Position numbers and translations under genes: made by a program. A DNA stretch of 64,000 bases from positions 2,139,001-2,203,000 of the forward strand of contig NZ_CP097329.1 in assembly GCF_030323025.1 (NCBI RefSeq), in the 5' to 3' direction. The first letter of the stretch is position 1. Each line of letters starts with the position of its first letter. The notes beneath the pieces are model-generated. The model saw nothing but the letters and a program-made list of their open reading frames with translations. It had not been told where the DNA came from and ran no database searches. This document shows positions 9,443-18,305 of the stretch, piece by piece. The DNA is from Pseudanabaena mucicola str. Chao 1806 (lineage in GTDB: Bacteria; Cyanobacteriota; Cyanobacteriia; Pseudanabaenales; Pseudanabaenaceae).

Positions 9443-9670
9443 CTATAGTGGTTGACATTTGCCCGCACGAATTAGACCTACACGCCTAGCGATCGCCTCA
9501 CCTTGAGAGTTAAATGCGCCCCAAGTTTCCACAAAATCAGTGAGATCTTCTTGACTATTGACTTTGATAATTTCACAGACCCCTATCTCACCTCGCCTAC
9601 CTATGAACCAGATCCCAGTAGTAATCAATTCTTGTGAATCTCTAAGACTATTAAAACTATCAGATGTCAC
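9443..9670 (-). CDS. small conserved-looking cyanobacterial protein
   Basis: A 75-residue frame starting with GTG at 9670. It contains W-F-I-G-R-R-G, E-I-I-K-V and A-R-R-V-G-L-I-R-A-G-K-C blocks that look like a folded, constrained protein rather than a chance frame. Function unknown. It lies 104 bp upstream of trpA on the same strand. Confidence 0.6.
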   Translation of the reverse strand: MTSDSFNSLRDSQELITTGIWFIGRRGEIGVCEIIKVNSQEDLTDFVETWGAFNSQGEAIARRVGLIRAGKCQPL

Positions 9671-9972
9671 TTACAGCACCTTACACAACTAAAATCCAGA
9701 TAAATTTTTAAAATTCTTACCTCAAGAGACATTCAAAGATTTAGCTGGATTTTAAATATAGTGCTTTTCAAGTAAAAGTGGTAGTTTCCTCGCAGAAGAT
9801 TGGCAAATTGCCTAGATCGTAAAGCAATGTAAGTTCCATCTTGAGGATAGGTTGCATTGAGTCGCTAAGCACAGTAGAAGAAATCATAGATTTGTGGATT
9901 AATTATTTATTTACCATAATGTCCTGAAGCATCCTCATAACAATACAATATGAAAAATGGCGTTAAGTTAAT
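9671..9972. other. gene-free region, nothing recognised
   Basis: About 300 bp between two divergent genes. AT-rich, with no strong hairpin or repeat; it presumably holds both promoters. Confidence 0.5.
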
Positions 9973-10551
9973 ATGGCGCAAATTTTTGGAGAATTTACAG
10001 AAAATTTTGTAGATAGAAGCGAATATTTAGTCCTAGGATTTTCGCCTTCCTCTTTGCCAATTCAATCGCGTTGGAAGACTAATGGGCTTTCTGCTGATTT
10101 CCTTGGTGATTATGTCCGAAATTTTTTCCCTGGTAATACAAATGCTAACCTGACTAAACAAGCAGAAATCAGATCGGCAGTTAGCTTTATTGCTAATGAA
10201 CTCTTAGAAAATGCAATGAAATATAGTTATGAAAGTGCAAATCAAACAGTTAATCTAGAAGTACATTTGTTCAGCGATCATCTGATTTTCTTATCAAAAA
10301 ATAGTGTATCTCCAAAAGAAATTTCTGGTTTTCAATCTTATATCCAAGAAGTTATTACAGGTGATATTGGTCAGATGTATATTGATCAGGTTGAAAAAAA
10401 TGTCACTAATCAAGAAGAAGAAAAATCTGGACTTGGCTATTTCACAATGATTATGGACTATGACGCAGTTTTAGGATGGAAATTTGAAGAATCTGAAAAT
10501 GATAGCCATGTGACAATGGTAACAACGATGGTACATTTACCACTTTTGTAA
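9973..10551 (+). CDS. histidine-kinase-like ATP-binding (anti-sigma-type) protein
   Basis: A 192-residue protein with a GHKL-type ATPase signature: an N-box (N-E-L-L-E-N-A-M-K-Y-S, about residues 76-86) and a glycine segment S-G-L-G-Y-F near 154. There is no phospho-acceptor His domain. This matches serine-kinase/anti-sigma switch proteins or the DUF6272 group found in cyanobacteria. The next gene (36 bp on) encodes a STAS-like protein, so the two probably form a partner-switching pair. The controlled sigma factor or target is not apparent. Confidence 0.7.
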   Translation: MAQIFGEFTENFVDRSEYLVLGFSPSSLPIQSRWKTNGLSADFLGDYVRNFFPGNTNANLTKQAEIRSAVSFIANELLENAMKYSYESANQTVNLEVHLFSDHLIFLSKNSVSPKEISGFQSYIQEVITGDIGQMYIDQVEKNVTNQEEEKSGLGYFTMIMDYDAVLGWKFEESENDSHVTMVTTMVHLPLL

Positions 10552-10587
10552 ATTATGAATCAAAGTTTAATAGGGAGAATTTAAAGA

Positions 10588-10932
10588 ATGGAAGTTAAGG
10601 GTGATGATTATAAAGTCTGGTATGACCCGTCAGAATTTACTATTTATTGTCAAGGAGCTTTACGATTAGCAGGCTCGGAGGAATATGAGCCTATAGTACA
10701 GATTTTAGAATATGTGATTGATAAAGCACCACAAAATATCAATTTAGATCTGGTTCAGTTAGAGTTTTTAAATAGCTCAGGTATTAATGTTTTATCCAAA
10801 TTTGTGATTAAAGTACGCCATAAAGAGAAGATTAAAATCACTGTCAAAGGTTCTGAAATCGTTCCTTGGCAAGGCAAATCTCTCAAAAACTTACAGCGTT
10901 TAATGCCTAACTTAAAATTAAATTGGAGCTAA
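10588..10932 (+). CDS. STAS-domain-like anti-anti-sigma protein
   Basis: A 114-residue protein with the STAS pattern: an early beta-hairpin, then L-D-L-V-Q-L-E-F-L-N-S-S-G-I-N-V-L, in which the S-S-G segment corresponds to the usual phosphorylatable serine of SpoIIAA-like proteins. It follows the ATP-binding gene closely on the same strand, supporting a kinase/antagonist pair. A hairpin repeat follows. Substrate and partner are inferred from architecture only. Confidence 0.65.
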   Translation: MEVKGDDYKVWYDPSEFTIYCQGALRLAGSEEYEPIVQILEYVIDKAPQNINLDLVQLEFLNSSGINVLSKFVIKVRHKEKIKITVKGSEIVPWQGKSLKNLQRLMPNLKLNWS

Positions 10933-10959
10933 AAATTTAAAATTTTATCTTATACATTA

Positions 10960-11062
10960 GTAAGTACGTGTGCAAAATAAATTACCAAAACCCGTAAAGT
11001 TGCACCCTGTAGGGGTGCAGCTTTACGGGTTTTGGTTGTAATTAATTATGCCTAGCTACTTA
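10960..11062. repeat. palindromic repeat, diverged family A
   Basis: Shares the AGCTACTTA end with family A but has a different core: CCAAAACCCGTAAAG and its complement around CCCTGTAGGGG. It abuts a family B element with almost no spacer. Confidence 0.7.
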
Positions 11063-11167
11063 TTACAGTCTATTGAGGCAATGAGTAGTATGGAAATATT
11101 TTTAAAAGTGGCGTGAAGCGCCACTTTTAAAAATATTTCTTGATTTTAATTAAGTGAAAAACGCTAT
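11063..11167. repeat. palindromic repeat, family B
   Basis: Begins TTACAGTCTATTGAGGC and ends near AAGTGAAAAACGCT, with a core hairpin AAATATTTTTAAAAGTGGCG and its complement. Relatives: 15798-15903, 34652-34755 (reverse), and core-less copies at 56111-56154 and 60011-60085. Confidence 0.85.
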
Positions 11168-11169
11168 AT

Positions 11170-11655
11170 CTAAGCAATAGATTGCAATTTTTTAGACACT
11201 GAAACTCTAATATTTTCTAATAGGTAATTAATCTCCGCAGGTGAGATATGTCCACTATCTACTTCACGCCCAGCCGCTTTCGATAGAAAAGTCAAAATTT
11301 GCTTTGGTAACATTAAAGTCAAACCATTCTTTAGATGTAGCTCTAACTTGCGAATCCCTGTACCAAGAGGATAAATACTATACTGATCTAATCCTTTGAC
11401 GACCTGACCACCATAATCAAAATAACGCATTTGGACATTACGATCACTAGGTGGTTGACCAATGTATCCATCAAGCTCCTGTCTAATAAATTGTGCCAAC
11501 TCATGCAGGTTTTCTCTCTGGGCAAACAGTAGGCATTTTTCGAGGGCATGAGTCAGAGGTAATTTGGCAATCGCTTCTTCTGTTTCTAAGCGCACTTCCA
11601 AGTCTACTAAGACATTATCAAGACTAAGCACAGTACAAGATTCCGAAACTGACAT
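11170..11655 (-). CDS. hypothetical protein, possible AbiTii-like domain
   Basis: 161 residues, soluble. The segment H-E-L-A-Q-F-I-R-Q-E-L-D-G-Y followed by P-P-S-D-R resembles the helical AbiTii domain (elaeWi..EL.GY...P.YR), described from phage-resistance and other proteins. The C-terminal part is helical and unassigned. ATG at 11655 with GGAGC upstream. Resemblance is by eye only, and the neighbours are not defence genes. Confidence 0.55.
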   Translation of the reverse strand: MSVSESCTVLSLDNVLVDLEVRLETEEAIAKLPLTHALEKCLLFAQRENLHELAQFIRQELDGYIGQPPSDRNVQMRYFDYGGQVVKGLDQYSIYPLGTGIRKLELHLKNGLTLMLPKQILTFLSKAAGREVDSGHISPAEINYLLENIRVSVSKKLQSIA

Positions 11656-11734
11656 GATGCTCCGTACTAGGTTGTAATTTATAGCGTATGGTGACTGTTA
11701 AGATGAAAGTTAAAGTTATTTTTGCATAAAGTCC

Positions 11735-12829
11735 ATGCTCACTTCCGATCACAATGTTACAGAAGATCTTGACATTATTAATGTAGATGTACCCAAACGC
11801 GGGATGCCAGTCACTATCATCACAGGTTTTTTAGGTAGTGGTAAAACTACTCTGCTCAATTATATTTTGCAAAACCAGCAGAATCTCAAGGTTGCGGTTT
11901 TGGTTAATGAGTTTGGTGATATCAATATCGATAGCCAGCTATTGGTTGCTGTTGATGAAAATATGATGGAATTAAGTAATGGTTGTATCTGCTGCACGAT
12001 CAATGATGGCTTAGTTGACGCTGTTTACAATGTTCTTGAACGAAGCGATCGCATTGATTACATGATTGTCGAGACTACAGGGGTGGCGGATCCTCTACCC
12101 ATTGCTCTTACTTTTCTAGGTACAGAGCTACAGCATCTAACACGCCTTGACTCAATTTTAACTGTCGTTGATTCGGAAGCTTTTACCTCAGATCATTTCA
12201 ATAGTGATGCTGCCTATGCTCAAATCATGTATGGCGACATTATTATTCTCAACAAGACCGATCTCGTCACTGAAGAGAAATTACAAGAGCTAGAAACCTT
12301 CATTAATAAGACCAAAACCAAAGCGAGAATTTTGCGATCGCATTTGGGAATCGTGCCATTACCCTTAATCCTTGATGTGAAGATCGACCAATCAGCGATC
12401 TCGTCTAGTCAAAAAGATAAAGATCATACTCACCACGAACATGCACATCACGATCATGGCAGCCCACACTCCCATGAAAAATGCCACGATCCCGAATGTA
12501 ACCATGAGCATCACCACCATGAGCATCATCATTCTGATCACCTAGAAAACGACGGATTTGTATCTATATCATTTCAAAGCGGTCGTGCCTTTGATCTCGA
12601 TAAGTTTCAAAACTTTTTAGATAAAAAATTACCCATAGATGTGTTTAGAGCCAAAGGGATCTTGCGCTTTGCCAATATCGATAATAGTTATGTGTTCCAA
12701 CTTAGTGGCAAACGCTATGAACTCAAAAATGATGATCGCGGCCAACCACTGAATAATCAACTAGTGATTATTGGTCGCAATTTACACCGAGAAAAGATAC
12801 TTGCTGACCTCAACGATTGTCTTATCTAA
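11735..12829 (+). CDS. CobW/COG0523 GTPase, metallochaperone
   Basis: G3E-family GTPase of 364 residues. Walker A is G-F-L-G-S-G-K-T (31-38), the metal-binding C-I-C-C motif lies at 84-87, and an N-K-T-D-L guanine-recognition motif follows. A long His-rich linker (about 228-270, with two Cys) precedes the C-terminal CobW domain. Family members deliver zinc, cobalt or other metals to client enzymes; the exposed His tract favours Zn or Ni/Co binding. No Zur-like box was identified upstream. The metal cannot be told from sequence. Confidence 0.9.
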   Translation: MLTSDHNVTEDLDIINVDVPKRGMPVTIITGFLGSGKTTLLNYILQNQQNLKVAVLVNEFGDINIDSQLLVAVDENMMELSNGCICCTINDGLVDAVYNVLERSDRIDYMIVETTGVADPLPIALTFLGTELQHLTRLDSILTVVDSEAFTSDHFNSDAAYAQIMYGDIIILNKTDLVTEEKLQELETFINKTKTKARILRSHLGIVPLPLILDVKIDQSAISSSQKDKDHTHHEHAHHDHGSPHSHEKCHDPECNHEHHHHEHHHSDHLENDGFVSISFQSGRAFDLDKFQNFLDKKLPIDVFRAKGILRFANIDNSYVFQLSGKRYELKNDDRGQPLNNQLVIIGRNLHREKILADLNDCLI

Positions 12830-12837
12830 ATTAACAA

Positions 12838-12868
12838 CAGAGAAGCGGCGCAATGCGCCGCTTCTCTG
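12838..12868. terminator. bidirectional terminator hairpin
   Basis: Perfect stem CAGAGAAGCGGCGCA / TGCGCCGCTTCTCTG between the convergent GTPase gene and trxA. It ends 4 bp before the trxA stop codon. Confidence 0.75.
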
Positions 12869-12871
12869 AGT

Positions 12872-13189
12872 TTAAGCATGAACCGCTAAGCGATCGCATA
12901 ATTGATCAGCTTGAATTACTCCCTCAACTCGATCAACAGGTGCTCCGTCCTTAAATAAGACTAGAGTTGGCAAAGCATAAACCTTATATTGCGAGGCGAT
13001 TTCAGGATAATTGTCAGTATTGATCTTCACAATCTGAACCTTATCTTTCATTCTGTCGCTAACTTTGTCCAGAATCCCTGTCATGAGCTGACAAGGACCG
13101 CACCAAGGGGCATAAAAATCCACGAGAATGGGCAATTCTGAACTTTCTAATAACTCGTTAAAACTACCGAATTGCTTTGTGACTGACAT
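12872..13189 (-). CDS. trxA: thioredoxin
   Basis: A 105-residue thioredoxin with the canonical W-C-G-P-C active site (W29-C33) and the cis-Pro segment Y-A-L-P-T-L. It reduces protein disulfides and in cyanobacteria is supplied with electrons by ferredoxin- or NADPH-thioredoxin reductases. ATG at 13189. Confidence 0.95.
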   Translation of the reverse strand: MSVTKQFGSFNELLESSELPILVDFYAPWCGPCQLMTGILDKVSDRMKDKVQIVKINTDNYPEIASQYKVYALPTLVLFKDGAPVDRVEGVIQADQLCDRLAVHA

Positions 13190-13265
13190 TGGGCGATCAC
13201 TCCTTTAAAAATTTAATTCTATAGCAATTCCCAAAAAAGTAGGAGTACACCATCCAACCTTTGTT

Positions 13266-13369
13266 TAAGTAGCTCAACTTAATTAAAACCCAAACCAGAG
13301 TTTTGTTCCGCCCGCGTAGCGGGCGGAACAAAACTCGCGGTTTTTAGTTTACTTATGTCTAGCTACTTA
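13266..13369. repeat. palindromic repeat, family A
   Basis: Full-length copy of the element at 2480-2583, with perfect GTTCCGCCCGC / GCGGGCGGAAC core arms. It lies between divergent trxA and efp. Confidence 0.9.
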
Positions 13370-13448
13370 GTTTGAATAGGTTTAAATTTTTTGTCGTAAA
13401 GGTTACATCTCTAAGCTAAAATAAGCTCTGGCTATTACTCAATCCGCA

Positions 13449-14009
13449 ATGATCTCTAGTAACGATTTTCGACCTGGCGTAACAATCGAACTCGATGGCG
13501 AAGTCTGGCGTGTAGTTGAATTTTTACACGTGAAGCCTGGTAAAGGTTCAGCTTTTGTCCGCACTACACTAAAAAGCGCCATGACAGGTAAAAACCTAGA
13601 AAGAACCTTCAGGGCTGGGGAAATGGTTCCTCAAGCTGTGTTAGAAAAAAGTTCTATGCAGCATACCTATAAAGATGGTGAAGATTATGTCTTTATGGAC
13701 ATGCAAAGCTATGAAGAAGCAACTTTGACAACCACTCAAATTGGTAGTCGTGTCAAGTACATCAAAGAAGGTATGGAAGTCAACGTTGTACGTTGGGGTG
13801 ATCGGGTAATCGATGTGGAATTACCTAATACTGTCGTACTAGAAGTTATCGAAACCGATCCTGGATTAAAAGGTGATACGGCTACAGGTGGTAGTAAGTC
13901 CGCGAAAGTGGAAACAGGCGCATCGATCAACGTTCCGCTATTTGTGAATATTGGCGATCGCATCAAAATTGATACTCGTGAAGACACGTATTTGGGGCGT
14001 GAAAATTAG
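13449..14009 (+). CDS. efp: elongation factor P
   Basis: Relieves ribosome stalling at polyproline stretches. 186 residues with the three-domain EF-P pattern; the domain I loop tip is P-G-K-G with K32 as the candidate modified residue. The C-terminal signature (G-D-R-I-K-I-D-T-R) is intact. The stop codon touches the accB start, so the two are one transcript, the usual efp-accB order in cyanobacteria. Confidence 0.97.
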   Translation: MISSNDFRPGVTIELDGEVWRVVEFLHVKPGKGSAFVRTTLKSAMTGKNLERTFRAGEMVPQAVLEKSSMQHTYKDGEDYVFMDMQSYEEATLTTTQIGSRVKYIKEGMEVNVVRWGDRVIDVELPNTVVLEVIETDPGLKGDTATGGSKSAKVETGASINVPLFVNIGDRIKIDTREDTYLGREN

Positions 14010-14495
14010 GTGGAATTTAGCTTAGAGCAATTACGTGAACTAGTCACGATTCTAAACAAGACCGACATCACCGAACTCACTCTAGAATCAGGTGATTTAC
14101 GTCTGAGTATCCGCAAAAGTGATACGAAGGTTGCGCCAACTGTAGTTCAATCTGCTCCTGTTGCCACTACCTTGCCATCGGTAGTGGTAGTCGATAATGC
14201 ACCGATTAGTCCTGTCGCCCATTCAACGATCGCTGATTCGATACCCGCCAAAAAGCTCATCGAAATCACATCACCAATGGTTGGGACATTTTATCGTTCG
14301 CCTGCACCCGATGAGCCTCCATTTGTGGAAATTGGCGATTCGATTAAGAAGGGTGGCACTGTCTGTATTATTGAGGCAATGAAACTGATGAATGAGATTG
14401 AGTCTGATGCTAGTGGCAAAATTGTCGAGATCTTGGTGGATAATGCCCAGCCAGTTGAATATGGTCAAGTATTAATGCGGGTTGAACCTAACTAA
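14010..14495 (+). CDS. accB: biotin carboxyl carrier protein of acetyl-CoA carboxylase
   Basis: Carries carboxybiotin for acetyl-CoA carboxylase, the first step of fatty acid synthesis. 161 residues: a helical N-terminal domain, an Ala/Val/Pro/Ser linker (about 40-80), and a C-terminal biotinyl domain with the E-A-M-K-L-M motif (biotin on K125). GTG start at 14010 directly after the efp TAG; GGGGCG upstream can serve as SD. A terminator follows. Confidence 0.96.
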   Translation: MEFSLEQLRELVTILNKTDITELTLESGDLRLSIRKSDTKVAPTVVQSAPVATTLPSVVVVDNAPISPVAHSTIADSIPAKKLIEITSPMVGTFYRSPAPDEPPFVEIGDSIKKGGTVCIIEAMKLMNEIESDASGKIVEILVDNAQPVEYGQVLMRVEPN

Positions 14496-14510
14496 ATTCT
14501 AATATCCCTG

Positions 14511-14536
14511 AAAGGAGCGCTTAGCGCTCTTTTTTA
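14511..14536 (+). terminator. intrinsic terminator after accB
   Basis: GAGCGC / GCGCTC stem with TTA loop followed by a run of T (14529-14534), ending two bases before a family A repeat. Confidence 0.85.
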
Positions 14537-14537
14537 T

Positions 14538-14641
14538 TAAGTAGCTCAACTTAATTAAAACCCAAACCAGAATTTTGTTCCGCCCGCGTAGCGGGCGGAA
14601 CAAAATTCTCGATTTTTAGTTTACTTATGTCTAGCTACTTA
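14538..14641. repeat. palindromic repeat, family A
   Basis: Third full-length copy of the element at 13266. It differs in the outer core (GAATTTTGTTC instead of GAGTTTTGTTC), and the change is compensated on the other arm. Confidence 0.9.
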
Positions 14642-14767
14642 CTATCACTTTGGGATTGTTTGGCGATCGCAAAAAACACCACTACAGAAAGATTGCGATT
14701 GATTGTAAACAATTGTTAAGCTAATAACATAAAATATCAAATAACTTCACATATTAAGGGGACAGCA

Positions 14768-15004
14768 ATGGAAACTAAATTTGATTTTAGCGGGCAAAAT
14801 CTTTTCACTCCTATAGTTTTTCGTGAAGATTTTAATCAGTTTGCCAAATTGAGTGAAACCCAAGCTTGGTCACTTTTTTTCACTGTTAGCCGCGAAGACA
14901 GTGCTTTAGGTTTTAGCAGAGCTGCAGGCAGATTCTGGACTGGTTTAGTAATTGCCACAGTAATTGAATCTATACTTGGCGTTGTTTTGTTTCACACTAT
15001 CTAA
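14768..15004 (+). CDS. small single-helix protein, possibly HLIP-like
   Basis: 78 residues with one C-terminal membrane helix (about 55-76). The helix reads A-A-G-R-F-W-T-G-L-V-I-A and later V-I-E-S-I-L-G. This recalls the chlorophyll-binding helix of high-light-inducible proteins, but the E-x-x-N chlorophyll ligands are not present. AAGGGG SD lies 6 bp before ATG 14768. It could instead be an unrelated thylakoid subunit. Confidence 0.55.
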   Translation: METKFDFSGQNLFTPIVFREDFNQFAKLSETQAWSLFFTVSREDSALGFSRAAGRFWTGLVIATVIESILGVVLFHTI

Positions 15005-15155
15005 CTGATGTTACGTGGAAGTTTCTAAGACCCTCACCTCTAGCCCCTCTCCCATTAAGGGAGAGGGGAACAAGAAATTAGTCTAGCTCCCCCTCTCCCT
15101 TGATGGGAGAGGGGGAAGGGGGGTGAGGGTGATATTTGTTCCACGTAACATCAGT
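15005..15155. repeat. palindromic element, family F
   Basis: Outer arms are CTGATGTTACGTGGAA and its complement (ending 15155). Inner arms are the pyrimidine-rich ACCCTCACCTCTAGCCCC and a purine-rich mate. It starts directly after the preceding stop codon. A related fragment is embedded in the coding sequence near 31498. Confidence 0.85.
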
Positions 15156-15157
15156 AT

Positions 15158-15193
15158 CTAAGAGAAAAGGGGATTCATCCCCTTTTCTCTTAG
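15158..15193. terminator. strong hairpin terminator
   Basis: Perfect CTAAGAGAAAAGGGGA / TCCCCTTTTCTCTTAG stem with TTCA loop, between convergent genes. Confidence 0.7.
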
Positions 15194-15208
15194 ATGGTAA
15201 GACTAAAT

Positions 15209-15748
15209 TCAATGCACATTTTTAATCAACCAATTAAGTTTTGCTTCAGATAGCTCTAGGTTGCTAATCATAGACTGACTAAATTCTGCTAAATGAGTTT
15301 CTACACTGTCATCGTCATCATTGCCATATCCTAGGCGCTTGACAGTTCCTCGTAAACGATCTGAAAGGCAAAGGCAAATTGCTCTATAAAAGCGTGACGC
15401 AAAGTTAATATCCTGCTGTAATTTTGCTAAAAGCTGTACTCTAGAAATAGATAGGACAACACTTTCTTCTAGCGATCGCACGCTAGCAAGTGGAGGACGA
15501 GTATCAATGAAGGAAACTTCTCCGACAACTTCTCCTTCAGCAATTTTAGCCAGTTCCTTGTGATCCTGTGATTCGATTGCCACACTAAATGATCCACTCA
15601 CAACAATATATAGTGAATCGCTCACCTGACCTTCGCGGATTAAGAGTCGATCAGGTGGAATTACTTCTTTTTTGCCTTTCTGGGCAAACCATTCAAGGTC
15701 GATATTATTAAGCTCACTAAAGAAAAGTAAAATTTTCTTCACTTTCAA
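15209..15748 (-). CDS. cyclic nucleotide-binding domain protein
   Basis: 179 residues. A CAP-ED beta-roll spans about 15-120 (V-V-S-G-S-F-S-V-A-I, G-E-V-V-G-E-V-S-F and a R-P-P-L-A-S-V-R phosphate cassette). The conserved G-E and R residues for the cyclic phosphate are present. No DNA-binding domain follows; the tail is helical. Such stand-alone domains act as cAMP/cGMP sensors or structural modules. Target unknown. Confidence 0.8.
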   Translation of the reverse strand: MKVKKILLFFSELNNIDLEWFAQKGKKEVIPPDRLLIREGQVSDSLYIVVSGSFSVAIESQDHKELAKIAEGEVVGEVSFIDTRPPLASVRSLEESVVLSISRVQLLAKLQQDINFASRFYRAICLCLSDRLRGTVKRLGYGNDDDDSVETHLAEFSQSMISNLELSEAKLNWLIKNVH

Positions 15749-15797
15749 CCTCTATAACTGGATTACACATAAGTAAACATAATTTTTGCAGATTCTC

Positions 15798-15903
15798 TTA
15801 CAGGCTATTCAGGCTTTGAGTAGTATGAAAATATTTTGAAAATTAGTGTTTTGGACTACTTTTCAAAATATTTTTGGGTTTTAAGTAACCGCAAAGCGCT
15901 GCA
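15798..15903. repeat. palindromic repeat, family B
   Basis: Diverged copy of the 11063 element, with hairpin AAAATATTTTGAAAA / TTTTCAAAATATTTT and ends CTTACAGGCTATT and CCGCAAAGCGCTGC. It is the main content of the 327-bp gap before pgi. Confidence 0.8.
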
Positions 15904-16030
15904 TGAAAACAATAATGCTAATTAAAAAATTTAAAAAACTGTAATTTAAAAATTTTAATTTTTGATGTAAATATTTGATGTAAACACTTGGTTATTGAGT
16001 ATCAATCATAACTAAAGTAACAAGCCTTTT

Positions 16031-16064
16031 AAAAAGCAAAGATGAAAGCCCACCTCTGCTTTTT
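16031..16064 (-). terminator. terminator-like hairpin after pgi
   Basis: Stem AAAAAGCA / TGCTTTTT with an inner imperfect GAGGTGGG/CATC region, just downstream of the pgi stop at 16076. Confidence 0.6.
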
Positions 16065-16075
16065 GTGATTACAAC

Positions 16076-17665
16076 TTATTCAAGAAACATTATTTTTAGA
16101 GAACTGGGTTGAGCAAGATCTCCTTCTAACAAAAGTTTACAGTTGGCATGAAGATGACGGGCAATATGATACAAAGACTCAATGTCGTCTGGAGCACCGA
16201 TTTTGTTAGCAATCTCATCCAGCGACAGAGATATAGTAGAAGTCTTTAATGCGCTCATCATTTTCTTTTGTAAATCTAAGATCTTGGCTCCAGCCTTTTT
16301 ACCTGCCTCAACTCCTGGCTGGTGGTAAGCATTAATATTCACGAGCGACGCATAGAAACTCACAGCACGTTCATACAGCGCAATTAATGCACCTATGGTG
16401 AGTTCTGAAACGATGGGAATTGTGACTGTAATCGAGTCGCGACCATTTTCGTAAAGGGCACTCCTTGTCCCTTGAAGGAAACCTAGTAAGTAATCTCCTG
16501 TGACCACCCCTTCTTCTACTTCGGGATGTGGTTTTGCTGAATCTTGCAGAACTTCGATAAAAGTAGCAAAGAAATTTGGAACGCCTTCGCGCAGTTGCTG
16601 GACATAGGCATGTTGGTCCGTTGAGCCTTTATTGCCATAAACAGCAATTCCCTGATAAACCAAATTGTCATTTAGGTCTTTTTCTTTACCTAGAGATTCC
16701 ATGACTAACTGTTGTAAATAGCGACTAAACAGTAAGAGGCGATCTTTATAGGGCAGGATGACCATATCTTTTTCGCCTTTGCCGTTGCTAGCAAAGTGCC
16801 ATGACATCGCGAGTAGTGCTGCAGGATTTTGGCGAAGATTTTCCACACGGGTTGCGGCATCCATCAAGTTTGCACCCCGCAACATTTCGCGAATATTAAT
16901 ACCTTGGAGCGCTGCTGGGACTAAGCCGACTGCAGATAGTTCTGAAGTTCTACCACCGATCCAGTCATACATGGGGAAGGTGTCGAGCCAGCCATTACCG
17001 ATCGCATATTTTTCTAAGGCACTACCAACACCCGTAATCGCGATCGCTTGTTTTGCAAAATCTAAACCTGCTTTTTGAAAGGCAAATTCCACTTCTTTCA
17101 TTCCATTAGCCGCTTCAGGCGTACCACCAGATTTAGAAATAACCAATACAAGGGTGGAGCTGAGACGATCACCTAATAGATCAAGTACTAGGTCAATGCC
17201 ATCGGGATCAGAGTTATCAATGAAGCTAATTTTGAGAGGAACGTCAGCTTTAGCAAGAGCCTGAGCGACAAATTGCGGGCCTAAAGCTGATCCCCCGATA
17301 CCAATCGACAAAATATCTGTAAATTTAGATGCTGTTGGCGGATGAATAGTTCCTGTATGAACTTTTTGGGTAAATTCCTCAATCCGATCTAGGGTTTCGG
17401 TAATGTCTTTACGCAATTCCTCAGTAGGAGCAATTTCTGGTGCTCTTAACCAATAATGACCAACCATGCGTTGTTCATCAGGATTGGCGATCGCACCTGA
17501 CTCCAAAGCCTTCATATCCGCGAAAGCTTTAACAAACTTAGGTTGGATCTTTGTTACAAAGTCTAGCGTAAACCTTACCCGACTGATATCCAAGTATATA
17601 CCTAGCTCTGAATGGTAATACAGCCAGTCTTGGTACCGTTGCCATAGATCCACAGCCGAATTCAT
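16076..17665 (-). CDS. pgi: glucose-6-phosphate isomerase
   Basis: Interconverts glucose-6-phosphate and fructose-6-phosphate in glycolysis, gluconeogenesis and the oxidative pentose phosphate pathway. 529 residues, the usual cyanobacterial length. Sugar-phosphate-binding segments: [10 protein letters not shown] (121-130), [10 protein letters not shown], and the G-G-R-T-S-E and Q-H-A-Y-V blocks. ATG at 17665. Single-gene unit. Confidence 0.97.
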   Translation of the reverse strand: MNSAVDLWQRYQDWLYYHSELGIYLDISRVRFTLDFVTKIQPKFVKAFADMKALESGAIANPDEQRMVGHYWLRAPEIAPTEELRKDITETLDRIEEFTQKVHTGTIHPPTASKFTDILSIGIGGSALGPQFVAQALAKADVPLKISFIDNSDPDGIDLVLDLLGDRLSSTLVLVISKSGGTPEAANGMKEVEFAFQKAGLDFAKQAIAITGVGSALEKYAIGNGWLDTFPMYDWIGGRTSELSAVGLVPAALQGINIREMLRGANLMDAATRVENLRQNPAALLAMSWHFASNGKGEKDMVILPYKDRLLLFSRYLQQLVMESLGKEKDLNDNLVYQGIAVYGNKGSTDQHAYVQQLREGVPNFFATFIEVLQDSAKPHPEVEEGVVTGDYLLGFLQGTRSALYENGRDSITVTIPIVSELTIGALIALYERAVSFYASLVNINAYHQPGVEAGKKAGAKILDLQKKMMSALKTSTISLSLDEIANKIGAPDDIESLYHIARHLHANCKLLLEGDLAQPSSLKIMFLE

Positions 17666-17895
17666 ACGAACCTCACATGCTTAAAACAGACAATGCACAA
17701 TGCCAATCGTAAGCGATAAATAGCAACCTTGTTTGATCTTCTTCATACAAAAAATAGATGCCACATCAACTACATTTTTCAATTTTGGTAGCTTTAGCAC
17801 TCTCGCTATAACATTTCAAAAAATAATAGGACTATTTTTTGAGCCCAAAAACCTTACTGAGATTACCTTGTCAGCAATTCTCATTACAGTTAATT

Positions 17896-17976
17896 GGTAG
17901 TGCTGCAAAGTAATTTTTTTAGTAATTGTGTTGCGGGCGCTTCGCGCCCGCAACACAATTACATTACGTGACTACC
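17896..17976. repeat. palindromic repeat, family C
   Basis: 81-nt element GGTAGTGCTGCAAAGTAATT... ending ACTACC. The inner perfect arms are TAATTGTGTTGCGGGCGC and complement. Copies at 24955, 46139, 51980 (reverse) and 62453. Confidence 0.92.
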
Positions 17977-18177
17977 CAATTAATCAAAGATAGCCCAGTG
18001 ATGTGCCAAGAAAAATCTCCCACCAAGCTATAGTTAGCTAATCAATACATAAAGAAATAGACTTTACTCGACTGAAAGACCGAAAAATAGTGATTTACAT
18101 TACTTTTCCCCCTTCCTAGATACCTAAAGATGGTGATCGCTGTAAATCTACGTTAAGAAGTGCATCAAACCTTGCTT

Positions 18178-18242
18178 CATAACACCAGCAAAGTGTTATG
18201 GTGATCTCATAGCCAAATCAGCTATTTACCTCAGTGGGGTAA
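18178..18242 (+). promoter_or_regulatory. structured 5' leader of the hibernation factor gene
   Basis: Three consecutive perfect hairpins: CATAACAC/GTGTTATG (18178-18200), ATAGC/GCTAT (18209-18225) and TTACC/GGTAA (18226-18242). They lie 64 bp before the ATG at 18306. Cyanobacterial lrtA transcripts are known for long, light-responsive leaders; that this leader regulates is inference. Confidence 0.6.
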
Positions 18243-18305
18243 CAACAAGATTGCGCGTTTCCTTTTTTATTAGCTGGTTTGGAGGTTAAAAGCGAGGTCA
18301 TTGAG

